A stretch of 64,000 bases of DNA, from assembly GCF_001522545.3 (NCBI RefSeq), contig NC_031773.1, positions 40,444,434 through 40,508,433 on the forward strand. Direction: 5' to 3'. Made by a program: the position numbers and the translations under genes. Numbering within the stretch: the stretch's first letter is position 1; every line of letters begins with the position of its first letter. This DNA comes from Parus major. Taxonomy: Eukaryota; Chordata; Aves; Passeriformes; Paridae. Shown piece after piece: positions 23,001 through 35,300 of the stretch. Below the pieces are notes generated by a model. It made no database searches. It saw only the letters and a list, made by a program, of their open reading frames with translations, and was not told the DNA's origin.

Positions 23001-24832
23001 TTTGACTGGAGAAAAGTGTTGTAAATATTACTAATTTATATTAAATTTAATTAATTTAATATATTTAAATACTAGTAAAATTTTTAAAGTTTGTTTCTTG
23101 GAACCTTCACTTTTTTTACACACTCTTCTGATGAATTGAAGTAGAAAGCTTTATTCAACCATTTTTTGGAGCCCCTAAAGTTAGTCAGAAGTTGCAATTT
23201 TTAAATTATGAAATAGGAAATTTTTAAAGGAAATGTAATTTAGGCTAGATTTAAGTTGTGGCTCCTTCCTTTAAAGGCCTTATAGTGAGAAACTAATTAA
23301 GTATGAGCACAAGTGAGTTCTAACTTCTGTGCTTTGCTGTTAGGATAACTTGCAAGGATGAATAGGAAAAATAGTCCTACCTGGTCCTAAGCATTTCTTC
23401 AGTTTGGACAAGAATTGCAACAAAAAGTTCTAATAGCTGTGTTCTCAGATGAAGATTTATGTTAAGGTGAAAAGGCAATGCAGTTGTTAACAGCCCAGTT
23501 TTAAGTATTCATGAGAAGATATGCCAGATTTTCAGGAACTAAGGTGTTTGTGCCATTGATCACGATCTGAAGCATGAAGGATTTAGCTGGTAGCTTTATG
23601 GTGACTGAGGAGGTAACCACAAGGAAAAAACAGACAACTCTATAAATCTGCGTGTCATGTTTATTTTATACAAAGGAGGAGGAGGTTTTAAAAAATATAA
23701 ATGAAAACGTGAGGAGAGACAGTTGCATTTGGTACTTAAAAATGTAATTAACTGTTCTGTTAAAGACAGGATAATGTTATAGTATCTAATAGAAGTTTAC
23801 CTTTACAGAGTACTTTTAAGATGTCTGCAATAACAAAAGTGAGGAAACACAGTAACTAGGAGGAAGGTATTTGTTTTTTTAAATGTAGGATTAGGAAGCA
23901 AGAAGCACCCTGTACATCTTCTAGTCCCACATGGAGCATTTGAAATAAAGAATCCACCTGCTTTGAAGCAAAATGACATACTGTCTTGGTTTGAAAGCTG
24001 CACGGAGGGTAAAGTTGAAGGAATTGTGTGGCACTGCCATGATGGGTGTTTAATCAAGGTAAGTATGTGGATGGATATGTGGAAAGCACTGTAATAATTC
24101 ATAAAATGTGAAGTACTGTATTCATTTTTTGTCTTTTTTTTTTTCCAAATTCTTTAATAGTAAATGAGTAGATCTGCAACAAATGAGATGACAGTAGAAT
24201 TAGCTACTGTAATGACAACATAACATATTGAACTTTTTCATTCCCAACATGCTAACAAAGTAATTGAGAACATATTTTCTTGCCTGTCTGTACAGGCAGC
24301 ATTCATTTTAAAGCTTAATTCTTGTATTTAAAAATTGAGTTCTCGTAACGTTGACTAATAGAACAATTATTATTAATAAGAATGTGATTTTTTATTAATT
24401 AGCAAGTTTGTATTATTTCTGAAACTGTGGAGGACACCTTGGTTCTGGTTTGCCTTTTGCGCTTTGCTGTTTTTCATTTACAGAGGAAATTTATTTATGT
24501 TACAGAGATAATTTATTCATGGTTTTAAGTGCCCTGATGCAGAGGATCCTAGAATCCACAAACACCCACACACTTCCCAAGCAGGAAATTGTTGCACTAC
24601 TCTATCAAAATGGCTGAAATTATCTTCTTTCCTTTTCTTTTAGCTCCATCGCCATCATCTTGGTTTACCTTGGCCACTTGCAGAGACGTACCTGAATTCT
24701 CAGCCTGTTGTAATTTCTTTTAACAGAACTAAATACGACTGTGACTTTGAGCCAAAGAGTTTGTTTCACCATTTTTCAGTGTTGGATGGACAAAGATTTG
24801 ACAGACTCAAAGATATCAAGTTTGATGCTTGA
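19954..24832 (+). CDS. RLIG1: RLIG1, RNA 5'-phosphate and 3'-OH ligase 1, 7 coding exons
   Basis: Exons join in frame to 324 residues (human C12orf29: 325). The family joins RNA 5'-phosphate and 3'-hydroxyl ends using ATP through a lysine-AMP intermediate. The nucleophile motif EKVDG carries Lys57, the residue auto-adenylated in the human enzyme. Other nucleotidyl-transferase signatures visible are RLDRKP after the nucleophile, a motif IV-like EGIVWH at 249-254 and a motif V-like LIKLHR at 260-265. No signal peptide or membrane segment, so a soluble intracellular enzyme is expected. All introns are GT-AG and internal boundaries are phase 1 until exon 6. All key residues are intact, so it is probably functional. 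It is divergent from C12orf50 and convergent with CEP290. Introns hold only simple repeats, such as (TTTC)n near 21675-21690. Confidence 0.96.
20817..20934 (+). CDS. RLIG1: RLIG1 coding exon 2 (nucleophile lysine)
   Basis: Acceptor CTTTTCAG, donor AAAG/GTAATC. Contains [17 protein letters not shown] with Lys57, the adenylate acceptor. Confidence 0.96.
21568..21663 (+). CDS. RLIG1: RLIG1 coding exon 3
   Basis: Acceptor CTCCTAG, donor AAAG/GTTAGT. Encodes [20 protein letters not shown], almost identical to human. Confidence 0.95.
22076..22192 (+). CDS. RLIG1: RLIG1 coding exon 4
   Basis: Acceptor ATGTCTAG, donor CCAG/GTACCT. Encodes [20 protein letters not shown] and on to PDENGHMP. Confidence 0.95.
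22550..22744 (+). CDS. RLIG1: RLIG1 coding exon 5
   Basis: Acceptor TCTCATAG, donor TATG/GTAAGT. Encodes [20 protein letters not shown] through [13 protein letters not shown]. The longest exon, 195 nt. Confidence 0.96.
23889..24058 (+). CDS. RLIG1: RLIG1 coding exon 6
   Basis: Acceptor AAATGTAG, donor CAAG/GTAAGT. Contains the motif IV-like [11 protein letters not shown] and ends LIK in phase 0. Confidence 0.96.
24644..24832 (+). CDS. RLIG1: RLIG1 terminal coding exon 7
   Basis: Acceptor TTCTTTTAG. Begins [20 protein letters not shown] and ends RLKDIKFDA then TGA. 62 codons, matching the human tail length. Confidence 0.95.
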   Translation, partial: LHRHHLGLPWPLAETYLNSQPVVISFNRTKYDCDFEPKSLFHHFSVLDGQRFDRLKDIKFDA

Positions 24833-25558
24833 AATGGTTTTTTTCTTTTAAGTTAATTGTTGTATGTCCTGCATTCCTCTTACTTGTGTCTACCACAGAA
24901 TTCTTCATGAATACTCTTCTAGCTTAGGCAACAGCCCAGGTACTACCGTATCATTTTAAGTTTATCCTAAATGACTAATTTTATATAACAGAGATCTACC
25001 TTCCAGCATGTTTATTTTATGAAAAGTCCTTAATTTTGAACCCATTCCTGGAAACTGTTAGCATTGAGTGTAGAAAGTATGTTTTCTACTGCTGGCTGGT
25101 CCTAAAAGCTTTACTAATTAATGCAATCTACTGGAAAAGTTACATAGGTTGTGCTTCTGCAAATGTAATTATTATGACACTATTGTATGTAGGTTTGAGA
25201 CTTAGCATCTAGTTTCTTAACAGTAGAAGGACATATTTCAGGTGGGACCAGAATTAGTCCTAAAATTTGACATTTTTTTTAAAAGTTGTAACAGTTTCTT
25301 ACATGGAAAAACTTCCTGGTATCATTTAACTGTATATCTGCAGCATTATACTATTATTTAAAAACCCAATTAACCTATATCCTCCCGGCACTTGCACTAT
25401 TTCAGGACAAAGAGAGTAAATAATAGAAAATAAGCTATTTTTATTCTGGAGAGCCTAGTAAGTGGAGAGAGACATGACTTGGTTTAGTAATTCCCGTTTA
25501 CAACTATGTCTCAATTAGGAAACTTAATCAAAGGCATATTAAGATAAGGTATATAAAT

Positions 25559-25564
25559 AATAAA
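25559..25564 (+). terminator. RLIG1 polyadenylation signal
   Basis: AATAAA about 730 bases after the RLIG1 stop. Only 30 bases separate it from a minus-strand AATAAA that CEP290 could use. Confidence 0.6.
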
Positions 25565-25593
25565 GGACAGACTGAATGATCATTTGAGTTGGC

Positions 25594-25599
25594 TTTATT
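25594..25599 (-). terminator. Distal candidate polyadenylation signal for CEP290
   Basis: AATAAA on the minus strand about 545 bases beyond the CEP290 stop. If used, the CEP290 transcript would end inside or against the RLIG1 3' end. Confidence 0.4.
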
Positions 25600-26003
25600 T
25601 CATCTCTGCTATAAAAGTATACATCCAGCAATATTAAAAAAAAAAATAATCAATTATGTACAAAAATCCCAGTGTTTTGGCTGAAATAGTATAGCTTCAT
25701 TTTCAGTTCTTTGTTCTTGGATGTTTTAACATTGAGGTAAAAATAACCAGGGACGTAAAAACACACATCTAGCACACTGACCCTGAGTTCAGAGTTAAAC
25801 ATTATGGTTGCACAGGACAAGAGCAAATTATGTATTCTTACTGATCTGGGACTTAGCATACTTAGTATGCTGACAGTTTAAAGGTTTATTAACTTCTAAG
25901 AGAAGCCCAAGGTTTCAATTTCACCTGACACCTTATTACCCAAATTAACTGTTCTGAATTAAAATACATTATTGCACAGGAGCTGGGACAGGCAAAACTC
26001 ACT

Positions 26004-26009
26004 TTTATT
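26004..26009 (-). terminator. Proximal candidate polyadenylation signal for CEP290
   Basis: AATAAA on the minus strand about 135 bases after the CEP290 stop at 26141, giving a short 3' UTR like that of many vertebrate CEP290 transcripts. Confidence 0.5.
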
Positions 26010-26140
26010 TTGATTGTTGTGTATAGTGACCATGAACTGTTGAATAATGCAATTCTGCACTCTTAGGTGTGTGCAAACTCACATAACTTTAAGAGATTTG
26101 TACAATTCAAAGACACAAAAAATGAAATTGTCCGCGTTTA

Positions 26141-26353
26141 TCAATGATGAGGATACTGAACACTACCCCAGTCAACAGAACTGTTGTCTGGATTATTCTG
26201 AATGCCAAACTCTTCATAAAGGTGCTTCAATCTCTCTTCTAAGATAATATTTTTTTTTAATTCTTCTTTGTAGTTATATTTTAGATCCTCAAGTTCTTCA
26301 AAAAAGGAAGGACTATAGGTTTCCAGTTCTCTTCTTAGCTCTTTTGTCTCTTC
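26141..26353 (-). CDS. CEP290: CEP290 exon 54 (terminal coding)
   Basis: Acceptor [28 protein letters not shown] is conserved. The last 25 residues, ending SVQYPHH before TGA at 26141-26143, differ from the mammalian tail. Confidence 0.95.
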   Translation of the reverse strand, partial: EETKELRRELETYSPSFFEELEDLKYNYKEELKKNIILEERLKHLYEEFGIQNNPDNSSVDWGSVQYPHH

Positions 26354-29300
26354 CTATTGAAAAGAATGAAAAGGAGTACCTTTATCCAGAACTTTGCTAA
26401 TACCACACCTTTTTTTGCCTTTTTCATGAGGGATTATATGATAAGAGAATAAGGATCTTATCTAGAAGAAAAAAACTCTAGTCATAAACAGCATCTTCAC
26501 TAAAAACAGGCTTTGTAAACAATGCTTAGAAATTGACTGTATCATTAAATATTAATTTAGCTATTAAACAGCTCTTTCTAGCTCAACATAATTTTGCTTA
26601 TTATCTTGCCTAGGATGATCCTTGCAGCTCACCTTTAATTGCTGTTTTTCGAGCTCTGAAACTTCCAGCTGTGACTGGAGGTCAGCCATTTCTGTCATTA
26701 GTTTATCAATTTTATCCTTCTCTACAGTTTCATTATGTCCTGCAAAAATAATGATTTTTTTAATGAAATTTTAAGTAGTGAAAACCCATGGCACAAATAA
26801 TCTTGTTTCAATAATTCTGCATCTCCTGAAAGCTGAAACAGTTAAGTAAAATCAATTATGATCACCAAACATTAAAGTCAGCTGGACTTTTCCTTAGTTC
26901 TTTTATAAATTAGGCAGTGGTGTCTAGTTCCTAGTTTACAGCCTCTTGCTCAAAGTAATTGATTATGGAGATTTTTATTGAAAATTCTCTTCAAAAAGCT
27001 TGTATATGTACTCAAAAATCCAAGACCTTAATCTGCTTCAGTTTACACAACTTTGACATTAATCTACTTCAAATAATTCTGTAGATTATTGCTTTGCACA
27101 CACATATTAAGCAAAAGTAGTTTTAGGCCCTAAATACAAGAAGATCTTTAGGTATTGAAAATTATTACCAGCTGCAGGACCTTCATTTGTAAAGGTATGT
27201 CTTTCGTGCTTATAATCCTCCATCTGGTTCACTAGTTCTGCTTTTTCTTTCTCTAATTGATTATTAGTTAATCTGGAATATTAAAAAATAGAATTTTTTT
27301 TAATTATTACAATATTTTAAAACATCAAATATTTAACTAAAAATTGCAGTGGTCATTTCCTGATCTTCTGGTCACTTCCTGATTTCATGTATATTAGCTG
27401 AGATACTTAGTTTAGAAGTACATTACCTTAAAAGCTGAAGCTCCTTGATGATGTTTTCCTCTGACCCTGAACCTTCAGGAAGATGTTTGAGATGCTCAAT
27501 CTTAAAAGAAAAATTAAGAAAGTTTTATTCTTGAAAACAGTATCCATGGCCCTGCAGTTCAAATAGAGTTCTCTTGGATACAGTATTAAAAAAATACTGA
27601 AAATAATACTAAGGATGTAATCAAACATTAAGCTATCAGAAAAAAAAAAAACAACTTGTTCATGTACAGTTCCCACACACAAAGCTAATGCTTGACAGCT
27701 TTTCCAAAGTTAGTAAAATCATTGTTATGTATTTAATGAAGGGCAAAGAAAAAAGTAGAAGTTAGATTTACAAAGAAAGTTGGATACATAGCTACACCAA
27801 CGTCCTGTATACATATGCTTAAGGAATTAATATGCCTAAGTCATTTAAATGCTTTAAAAATATTACTGATATGGTTATTTGCATACTTGGGTGTCCCAGT
27901 TCATTTTGAAAGATTGTATGAAAACCCTGTGATTTTGGAATGACAGCCCAGTGAGGGTACAGTGACTTGGGGTGACCTGCAAGTTAAGTTAGAAGAGGTC
28001 CCTGACTAGAGAGGGAGGGAGCCTCTGAAAGAGACTCCTGGTAAAGATGCAGGCACAAGAGTGGTTTAAATATGTGATTATATACAGTTGATGAATGCAG
28101 TGACAGTTCATGAACTCGTATGAGGTTACTGACAATGATAGGTTTTTGTTCTGTTAGTACCTAACAGGGTAAGGATTTGGGGTTTTTTACACAATCAGGC
28201 TCTGTTTTTTTGAAACATAATTAACTTTGATCTCATCCCTTAATCAGTACTTGAGACATGAAAGAAACTGGAAAGTGTGTTGCTCCCAGAGTAATATCAC
28301 AAAATGAAAGACTTCTATCTCCATGCTAAATTCGCTGCTGGTATATACTTCATGTTAATAACACTAAGATAATGTTAATAACTTTAAGGAAAAGGAAAAA
28401 CAAGAAAAAACTAAGAAAGTAATTGTTTTATAGGAATAAATTCCAAGTTCTGTTATTGAACACATCTACTTTCTTACATAATATGTAGACACACATCTAT
28501 CTATCTATCTATCTATCTATGACTTCCAAAATCAGAAGTTTTGTATTTGATACCTTACACTGAGAAGGGCCAGTACAAGTTGTCTGGGGAAGAAAATCGT
28601 CTGCATATAAATAAATGAGAAGATGGAAGCTAATGTAGGGGCAATTCTAGGACTGCACCTCTGTACTTAAAAGCCAAAAGGTGATACATCTTTTAAAAGG
28701 TACCTAAGTTTAAAATTCATCAACTCTTCCACACGTACAATAGTACTTTTAAGACTACTGGAGACTGCATGTAAGGGACCACACTGGAAACAGAAATGAG
28801 GATCCTATTTAGGATAGCGAACTCAGTACTCTCCTGCCCCCCACCAAAACTGGAGGGAATAGGGAAGTCTCTGCAGCAGCCTCACTGCAAAACAAGCTTG
28901 AAAGATTTAAGACCTTTTGAAGCATCTATCTACAGGCTTTCATGTGATCACTGAAACTATAATAAAAAAACTCCAACAGAAAAATACAGTAGAAAAATAA
29001 TCATATTCCTCAGACTACAAATCAAGCATATGTACTGATAATATGTGGTAAACCTCATTAATTGGCTAAATTATGCAAATATAGCAACTATGACTGAAAA
29101 AAGCTATAAAAGAAAGGATTAGAAAAAAAACAAGTATTCTGCCACTACAGACATTATTACAAAGACAAATTAAGCATTCTACTTCCAGAGTTATCTAGCT
29201 AAATTTTACTCACTTGTTCTTTCAGGTCTTGTAAATTTTTATCAGCGTTGTGCTCACGTTCTGTTGCTTCCTGAAGCAGCCTTTTAAGGTTAGCAATACT

Positions 29301-32300
29301 TTGGGTTTTCTTAGCAATATCTGTTTCCATTTCCTTCAACTTAGTTTCCTGCATTCTGACAGTATTTTTATTTAGAGAAAAATAAGAGCAGAAGTTAATA
29401 CTTATGCAGAAACAGAGGTTAAAATATTTTTAGGAGAATAAATGCTGTAAAATACACCCTAAAATATGTTTGGGGCATTGGCCTTGAAATAACCACTGGC
29501 CTGATAAATACAGTTTGTGGAAAGAAGCATAGCAAGAAACACATCTCTAATCTTAGAATAAAGGCTTTTCTAGATATTACACTGTTGTGGTTCTCTTTTT
29601 GTGTCTACATTTATTAAAAGGGGACAGGAATATTTTTATGCTATTGTGCATAAACCCCAAACACCTGCTGCTGAAAGGATCCATGTTGCTGATGCAGGGT
29701 ATACACTAGTTGGATCTTACTTCAGTGTTATACCTTTGAAAGTATTTTTATAATGATTTATGAAAAATAATGTACTGAGAAAAGGACTAATGCAGATGCA
29801 GAAGATGAAGACTCCAAGGCCAAACAAACCTGCAGTAAATTGTTTACCCTGGAGGAAGAGCAGTCTGAGGAAGATTCCATTTTGCTTTGAGCTTTACAAG
29901 GCTACAAAAAGGTTTGTGTAGAATCTGAAATGTTGGAAAGTACTTCTGGAGGTCATGTAGCCCTGTCTCCTGTCTGAATCTATCTGGATTTTCAGATAGC
30001 AATACAGTGTCCAACACCTTGCTACCTGCCAAGGAATCTTCTGAAGGGTCATTGGGATGACAGCCCTTTGTTTGCCCTATGAAAGACTGTGTTTTCACGT
30101 ATACGCATTGGTAGTTGTGCTGGTGAGGTGCATTGCATGTTAAAGTTCCCCAAGGAGCTCTAGGTTAGTAAGGTTATGTTATTAACTTTAAAGTAAATGC
30201 AAATAGAAGGCTTTAGTTGCATGAGTTGAAATAGGCAAGTACAATTAAATGTGACCATGTATTTTGTATCTATACACAACTATGTATCACTCTCAACTAA
30301 ATAGAACCAAGTAGAAATGTTTTTGAAAAGAGGTGAAGAATACTGCTGAACCAATATGGCAGCTGTTAAGGGCCTGCTATCTTCACTGCATGGTCATAGC
30401 CTCTCTCTGCTGTGGCAATCAGCTACTTCTGTCCTGTCCTGCAGTCAGTTCTGCCCTCCTTCCTTAGACAAATTATGGTTTCATCTGGCCTTAAATAGAG
30501 ACATTTTACCTCACTGGATAGTTTGGGGGGAAGGTTAAAAAAAAAACAAAATGCTTTTTGAAGTCTCAATGAAGAAATGGCTCAGCAATATGTCAGAGTA
30601 GCACTGGACTCCCCAAGGGATCCTGTGGGAGCACAAGACCGGGAAGGAGTAAAATCTTGGACATTAACAGTGTTCTGACCTAAGATAAAATTAAACAAGT
30701 CTCTCTCCTGTCCAGCTGATTTTCTGCCCTAATAAGTTTACTGTCAGAGGTTCTGATTTTGTAGATACCTTCCATTTCTGTTTACCACTATTAAAGAGTA
30801 CTTTTTAACACATCAACTTATTTCACCCTGAAGTCATCCAGTAGTCTGGGACTAAGTATTTATTACCAAAAATTTGCTCTCTGCCATCCTTACACAGGAC
30901 ACAGGTTGTTTATGTCTCTTAATAGCATAAGCATTGTATCATTTTTCTGTCCTTTTATTACATTCCCAATTCCTACCTTGTTACAATGGACTTCCAGCCT
31001 CTGCTGTCAGCTCCATCAAGCTGGCTCTCAGCCAAATTTAGCTTCTTAATGGTTTCCTCCAGCTGTACATTTAACTTCTCATTTAATATCTCCAAGTTAT
31101 TCTTCTCTATTCGTAGCTTCTCTCCAATGTCAGCTTCCTATTGTTCGATAAAAGCAAAGCTTTATGGAATACTTAACCACACATGAAGCATGGTATTATC
31201 GCAAATGACAGTGAGACAGTGAGTGCTGATGTAGAGGAAAATGGCATCAAAGACTACTAGCACTACAACTTCCAAATTTGATCTTGGGCTAGTCCTTGGA
31301 TATCTCCTTTCCACATATAGTAAAATAAATCTGTCATGGCCATATCAGTGTTTTATCAACCATTAACTAAAGTAAAAACCATATACTTAGCGTGACCAGT
31401 GCCTAGTGGAAATAAAGGGATGCATCAAAATGATCATACCTTTTTCAGTTCTTTACGCAGTCTTTCATTTTCAGTAATGAGTTTTTCTGTTGCTTTGGTT
31501 TTAGACTCAAAACGCACACTCAGCTGGCCCTCCAGATCAAGTTTCATTTTTTCCATTTCAGACTAAAGATCAAACAATTTGTTAAAACCCATTTACATTG
31601 CTTAGTAGAAGATTTTAGATTTCCATTTAAAGCACAGGTACTTAGCACAGTGAACATTTCATCACATAGTTAAATGTATCTGCAAGGTACAATGTACCTT
31701 AAACTGTGCAGTATGTTATACTAAAATGCAGTTTTGCCTTTCTGTTCTATATATTTCATAGCTGGCCTTTCCAAAACAGTTTTGTGCCAATCAGTATCAA
31801 CAGGCTTGCTTCTCCATTTTGTTACTACCTTGCATATAAACTGTTAAATAAAGTTATTGGAGAAAATCTGTACCTTTAGCCTCTCATTTTCCTGCTCAAG
31901 ACCAAGTAATTTCTCATTAGAAACTACAGCTGGAGCTTTTTTCAGTTCTTCATTTTCTCTTTGGACTCTCTCAACAACCTTTTTCATCAAGCCAATGGTT
32001 TTTTCCAGTTCTGGGACTGTCTTTCCACTTCTACCAGCCTACAGAGGGGGGAAGGAAAGAAGTGAACAAATAGTTCATCTTAACATTCTGAGATACTCCA
32101 GATCTTACATTATTGATTATTTTCCCATTGCAATTCATACTTATATAAAAAAAAGCTTTATTTTGATACAACTTGAACACTAGAATTTCTTGCGTACTTA
32201 GCTCTCCAAAACATCTGAAGATTTATTAATACCCCAAGTCAACAGATCAACTCCTTCATTTTCTATGTTACCCTAAAGAGCTGCAGTTAAGTCTCAAAAT

Positions 32301-35300
32301 CTGCTGTACTCATGAACTAAACTGAAATATTAGGAAAATAAACCAAAGAACTACTTAATTTATTTAGCTTTTCTTGTAGAAAAATTCCCCAATCCAACAG
32401 ACCATGCAATTGCTTAAATACTAATACCATTGGGGGCACAGGGGAAAAATGTCTGGGAGCTTGAGGGAAGAAAAGAAGGCTCTTTTTTAGCAACCCTTCT
32501 TCTGCTGAATTAAAGTGACAGAAGAACTACATATTAAAGCATAAGTAGATCTGCCTTTCCAAAGGCATATATTTTTCTTGCAAAATTATAAATAAATAAA
32601 TGTGGGGGAAAATACTGTAATTTCCCTATTTTTCTTCTTTCACTACATTAAATAATGAGTTAGAAATTCTGTAAGGGAGTCTTCAAATCCATTTTTTTTC
32701 TCATCCTCTTTGTAACAATTTCCTCAGCAACCATCATTTAAAGATACTGCTGATTCTAGTTCAGGGACAATAAGGTACCTCATAAGGAAAAAGGGGAGGA
32801 TTTACTCCCTAGATTTCTACATAAATGTATAGCAACCAAATTTCAGAAGTAAAAACTACTTATTTTTCTTCTCTAAAATAACTGGAGGGATTAGGAGGTT
32901 TGTGTCAGTACACAGCAGAGTTAAAGAAAAACCTGTCACATCTTTCTGCCTGTGAATGGAGAAATATGCAGAATTTGCTGTATCTTCAGAATTTTTGTGT
33001 GAAACAGTTGTATAAACTGAATTTTCTTGTCCAAGAATACCACTACATAAGAGAGACAGGTATACAAGCACTCCATGCAAAGCATGGGTAAAAAAATGAA
33101 AAATACTTGATCATTTTCAGGTACCCCAAAGTAAAACTCATTCTCCTTGTGTAGTGAGCTACAAAGAGCTACAGAGGCACTTAGGAGCTTCTATTAATTC
33201 AGCTTTCTTTACAAGGTCACACAAATAGTTTGATAAGTGAGCAGCAGGAGACACACTGCTGAGTAGTTTTTCCCCTTAACTTTGGAAATATTGTTCTATT
33301 AAAGTAGTTGACAGTAGCTAGGGTAAACTTTTGCTGTGTCACCTTCCATAGTACAACAAACAAAAACCTTCAGTAATAGTAACTGACCCTTTTTACATCT
33401 GCATCAAAAAATTTACAAAAACATATGAATGTAATTTTCATTATTACTGCTGTAACTGCTATTTATTGTACAAATATGCTTCTGAAGGTAACCAATCAAA
33501 ATGACAAAATAAGGTCATGATAGTGCAAATATTTAATAGTTTAGCTCTAGTCCTTCTAATGCTCCTGTTAACTTAAGGTCATTATTCATTATAGCATTTT
33601 GTCAATACAATAAACAAGAGCAATTCATGTTTGGCTTTGGTTGATTCCAAGTGATTTCATTTCAGTAATACTTTGGGTTTTTTTGTATTTTATTTTAATT
33701 TACTTATGATATAAAGTGCTGTTAAGATACTCACCCCTCTAATGCTGCCCAGCTTTCGTTCAGCTTCTGCTTTCTCTTTTTTGAGAAGTTGACACATTTC
33801 TTTTAAGTCATCTACTTGGTCCTACAAACAACAAAAAAAAAAGTGATAAGCAATTTAGATCTCAAATTGAAGTGAAAAACTGGTGAACAAAATTACAGGG
33901 GTTTTACTTGAAAAATGTAAGAGAAAGCAATTTCCCATCACAATGACATTTTCCATTATTTCTACCATTCTACCATATTCAACCTTCTCATCATTCATGT
34001 AAAAACATGGAAAATTTACAGTATGTACAGAAAAAATATCCATTTCATTTTAAGCAATTCTCTGAGCTGTGTGAGGGTAAAGGGTCTAAAGTAAGATGAT
34101 GTTACCTTTAGTCTTGGCAAATCTTTATTGGCCTGCTCTAGCTGGAATTTTAGCTCTATGTTTTCAGATGACAATCTGAAATTCTCCTTTAAAACTTCTT
34201 GTTCTCTTTGATACTGGTCACCTGATCTTATTCCTGATGTCTTGAGAAAAGAGAGGAAAAAGATATTATTAAGTGGTAATGTAATTCAGTACAACTATCA
34301 GTTGTAGCTGATTAAGAGCAACAGAGAACTAGTATTTTTCACAGAAATGAAGCAAGACAATATTATTTCCAGTTTTGATCTAATCTGCTTTGATTTTAAC
34401 ACCTTCTCTTACATTTCATTAACTTGCTTAACCTTTAAGGGAAGTTTACAAATCAGTATAAACCAGTAAAAATTTCATCAAACCGAAATTACTTCTCAAA
34501 CTATTCTGTAGAAGTAAACCTCAAAGACTAAAAGATAAACAAGTTACTGAATGAAGTAAGTTGTGACACTGTACCTGGGAACAGCATCTAATTTTAAGAG
34601 CATACTCTGGTAGTTTTTCAGGTAGCACATACGTCATAAGAAATTTCAATCATGTCAAATGGATCAGAGAGCAAGCCAGGAACAGTAGCATGTCATTGAA
34701 TCTGTTAGTTCCCAAAATCCCAAGTTTTTATCCATGGAGGATCATGATTTCAACTACACAAAGATGGCTTTGCATACTTTATAGTGCCAACTGAAATCAC
34801 AGCAATACAGTAAATTTACTCTGACTAGTAAAAAGAAAAGTCTTTTAATAATTTAATAATCAGTATTTTTTACTTATGTAATTTGGGAATTAACTGTATG
34901 ATTCATTACTTTATTGCTAAATTGGAGAAATCAAGTATTTGCTTCTTTAAAGCCTCTTTTTTTTTCTTGGTGTAAATAATAACAGATCGTAAATCTCTTA
35001 AAGAATGAAGGATATCAATTAGCTCCATGTATCTTTGGATAGTCTCTGGATCAAAATTTTAGAATTGACAGTAGCTTACTTGTGAGCTGACATGCATGCC
35101 TATCCTGAAAGTATAAAGTTTGCTTTCTGGACCACTTGGTAAGTACTCTAATATCCCTGCAGACCATGCACAGGAAAGCACTGCTTTATCAAGATCAAAC
35201 TATTCTATTTCTAAATTATTTGTACTGAAGAAATTCTAGAGGGTCACTACAGTATCAAACCTCGGGCATTTCACAAAATTCTGGGATAGTTTCAACCCCT

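Noticed and set aside
29349..29355. Alternative acceptor for CEP290 exon 50 at GAATGCAG
   Set aside because: It would put exon 50 out of phase with exon 49. The AG seven bases upstream gives [10 protein letters not shown], matching human TRMYETKLKE.
32856..33091. Overlapping 63-74 codon frames in CEP290 intron 46
   Set aside because: No splice sites fit and the translation shows no CEP290 or other similarity.
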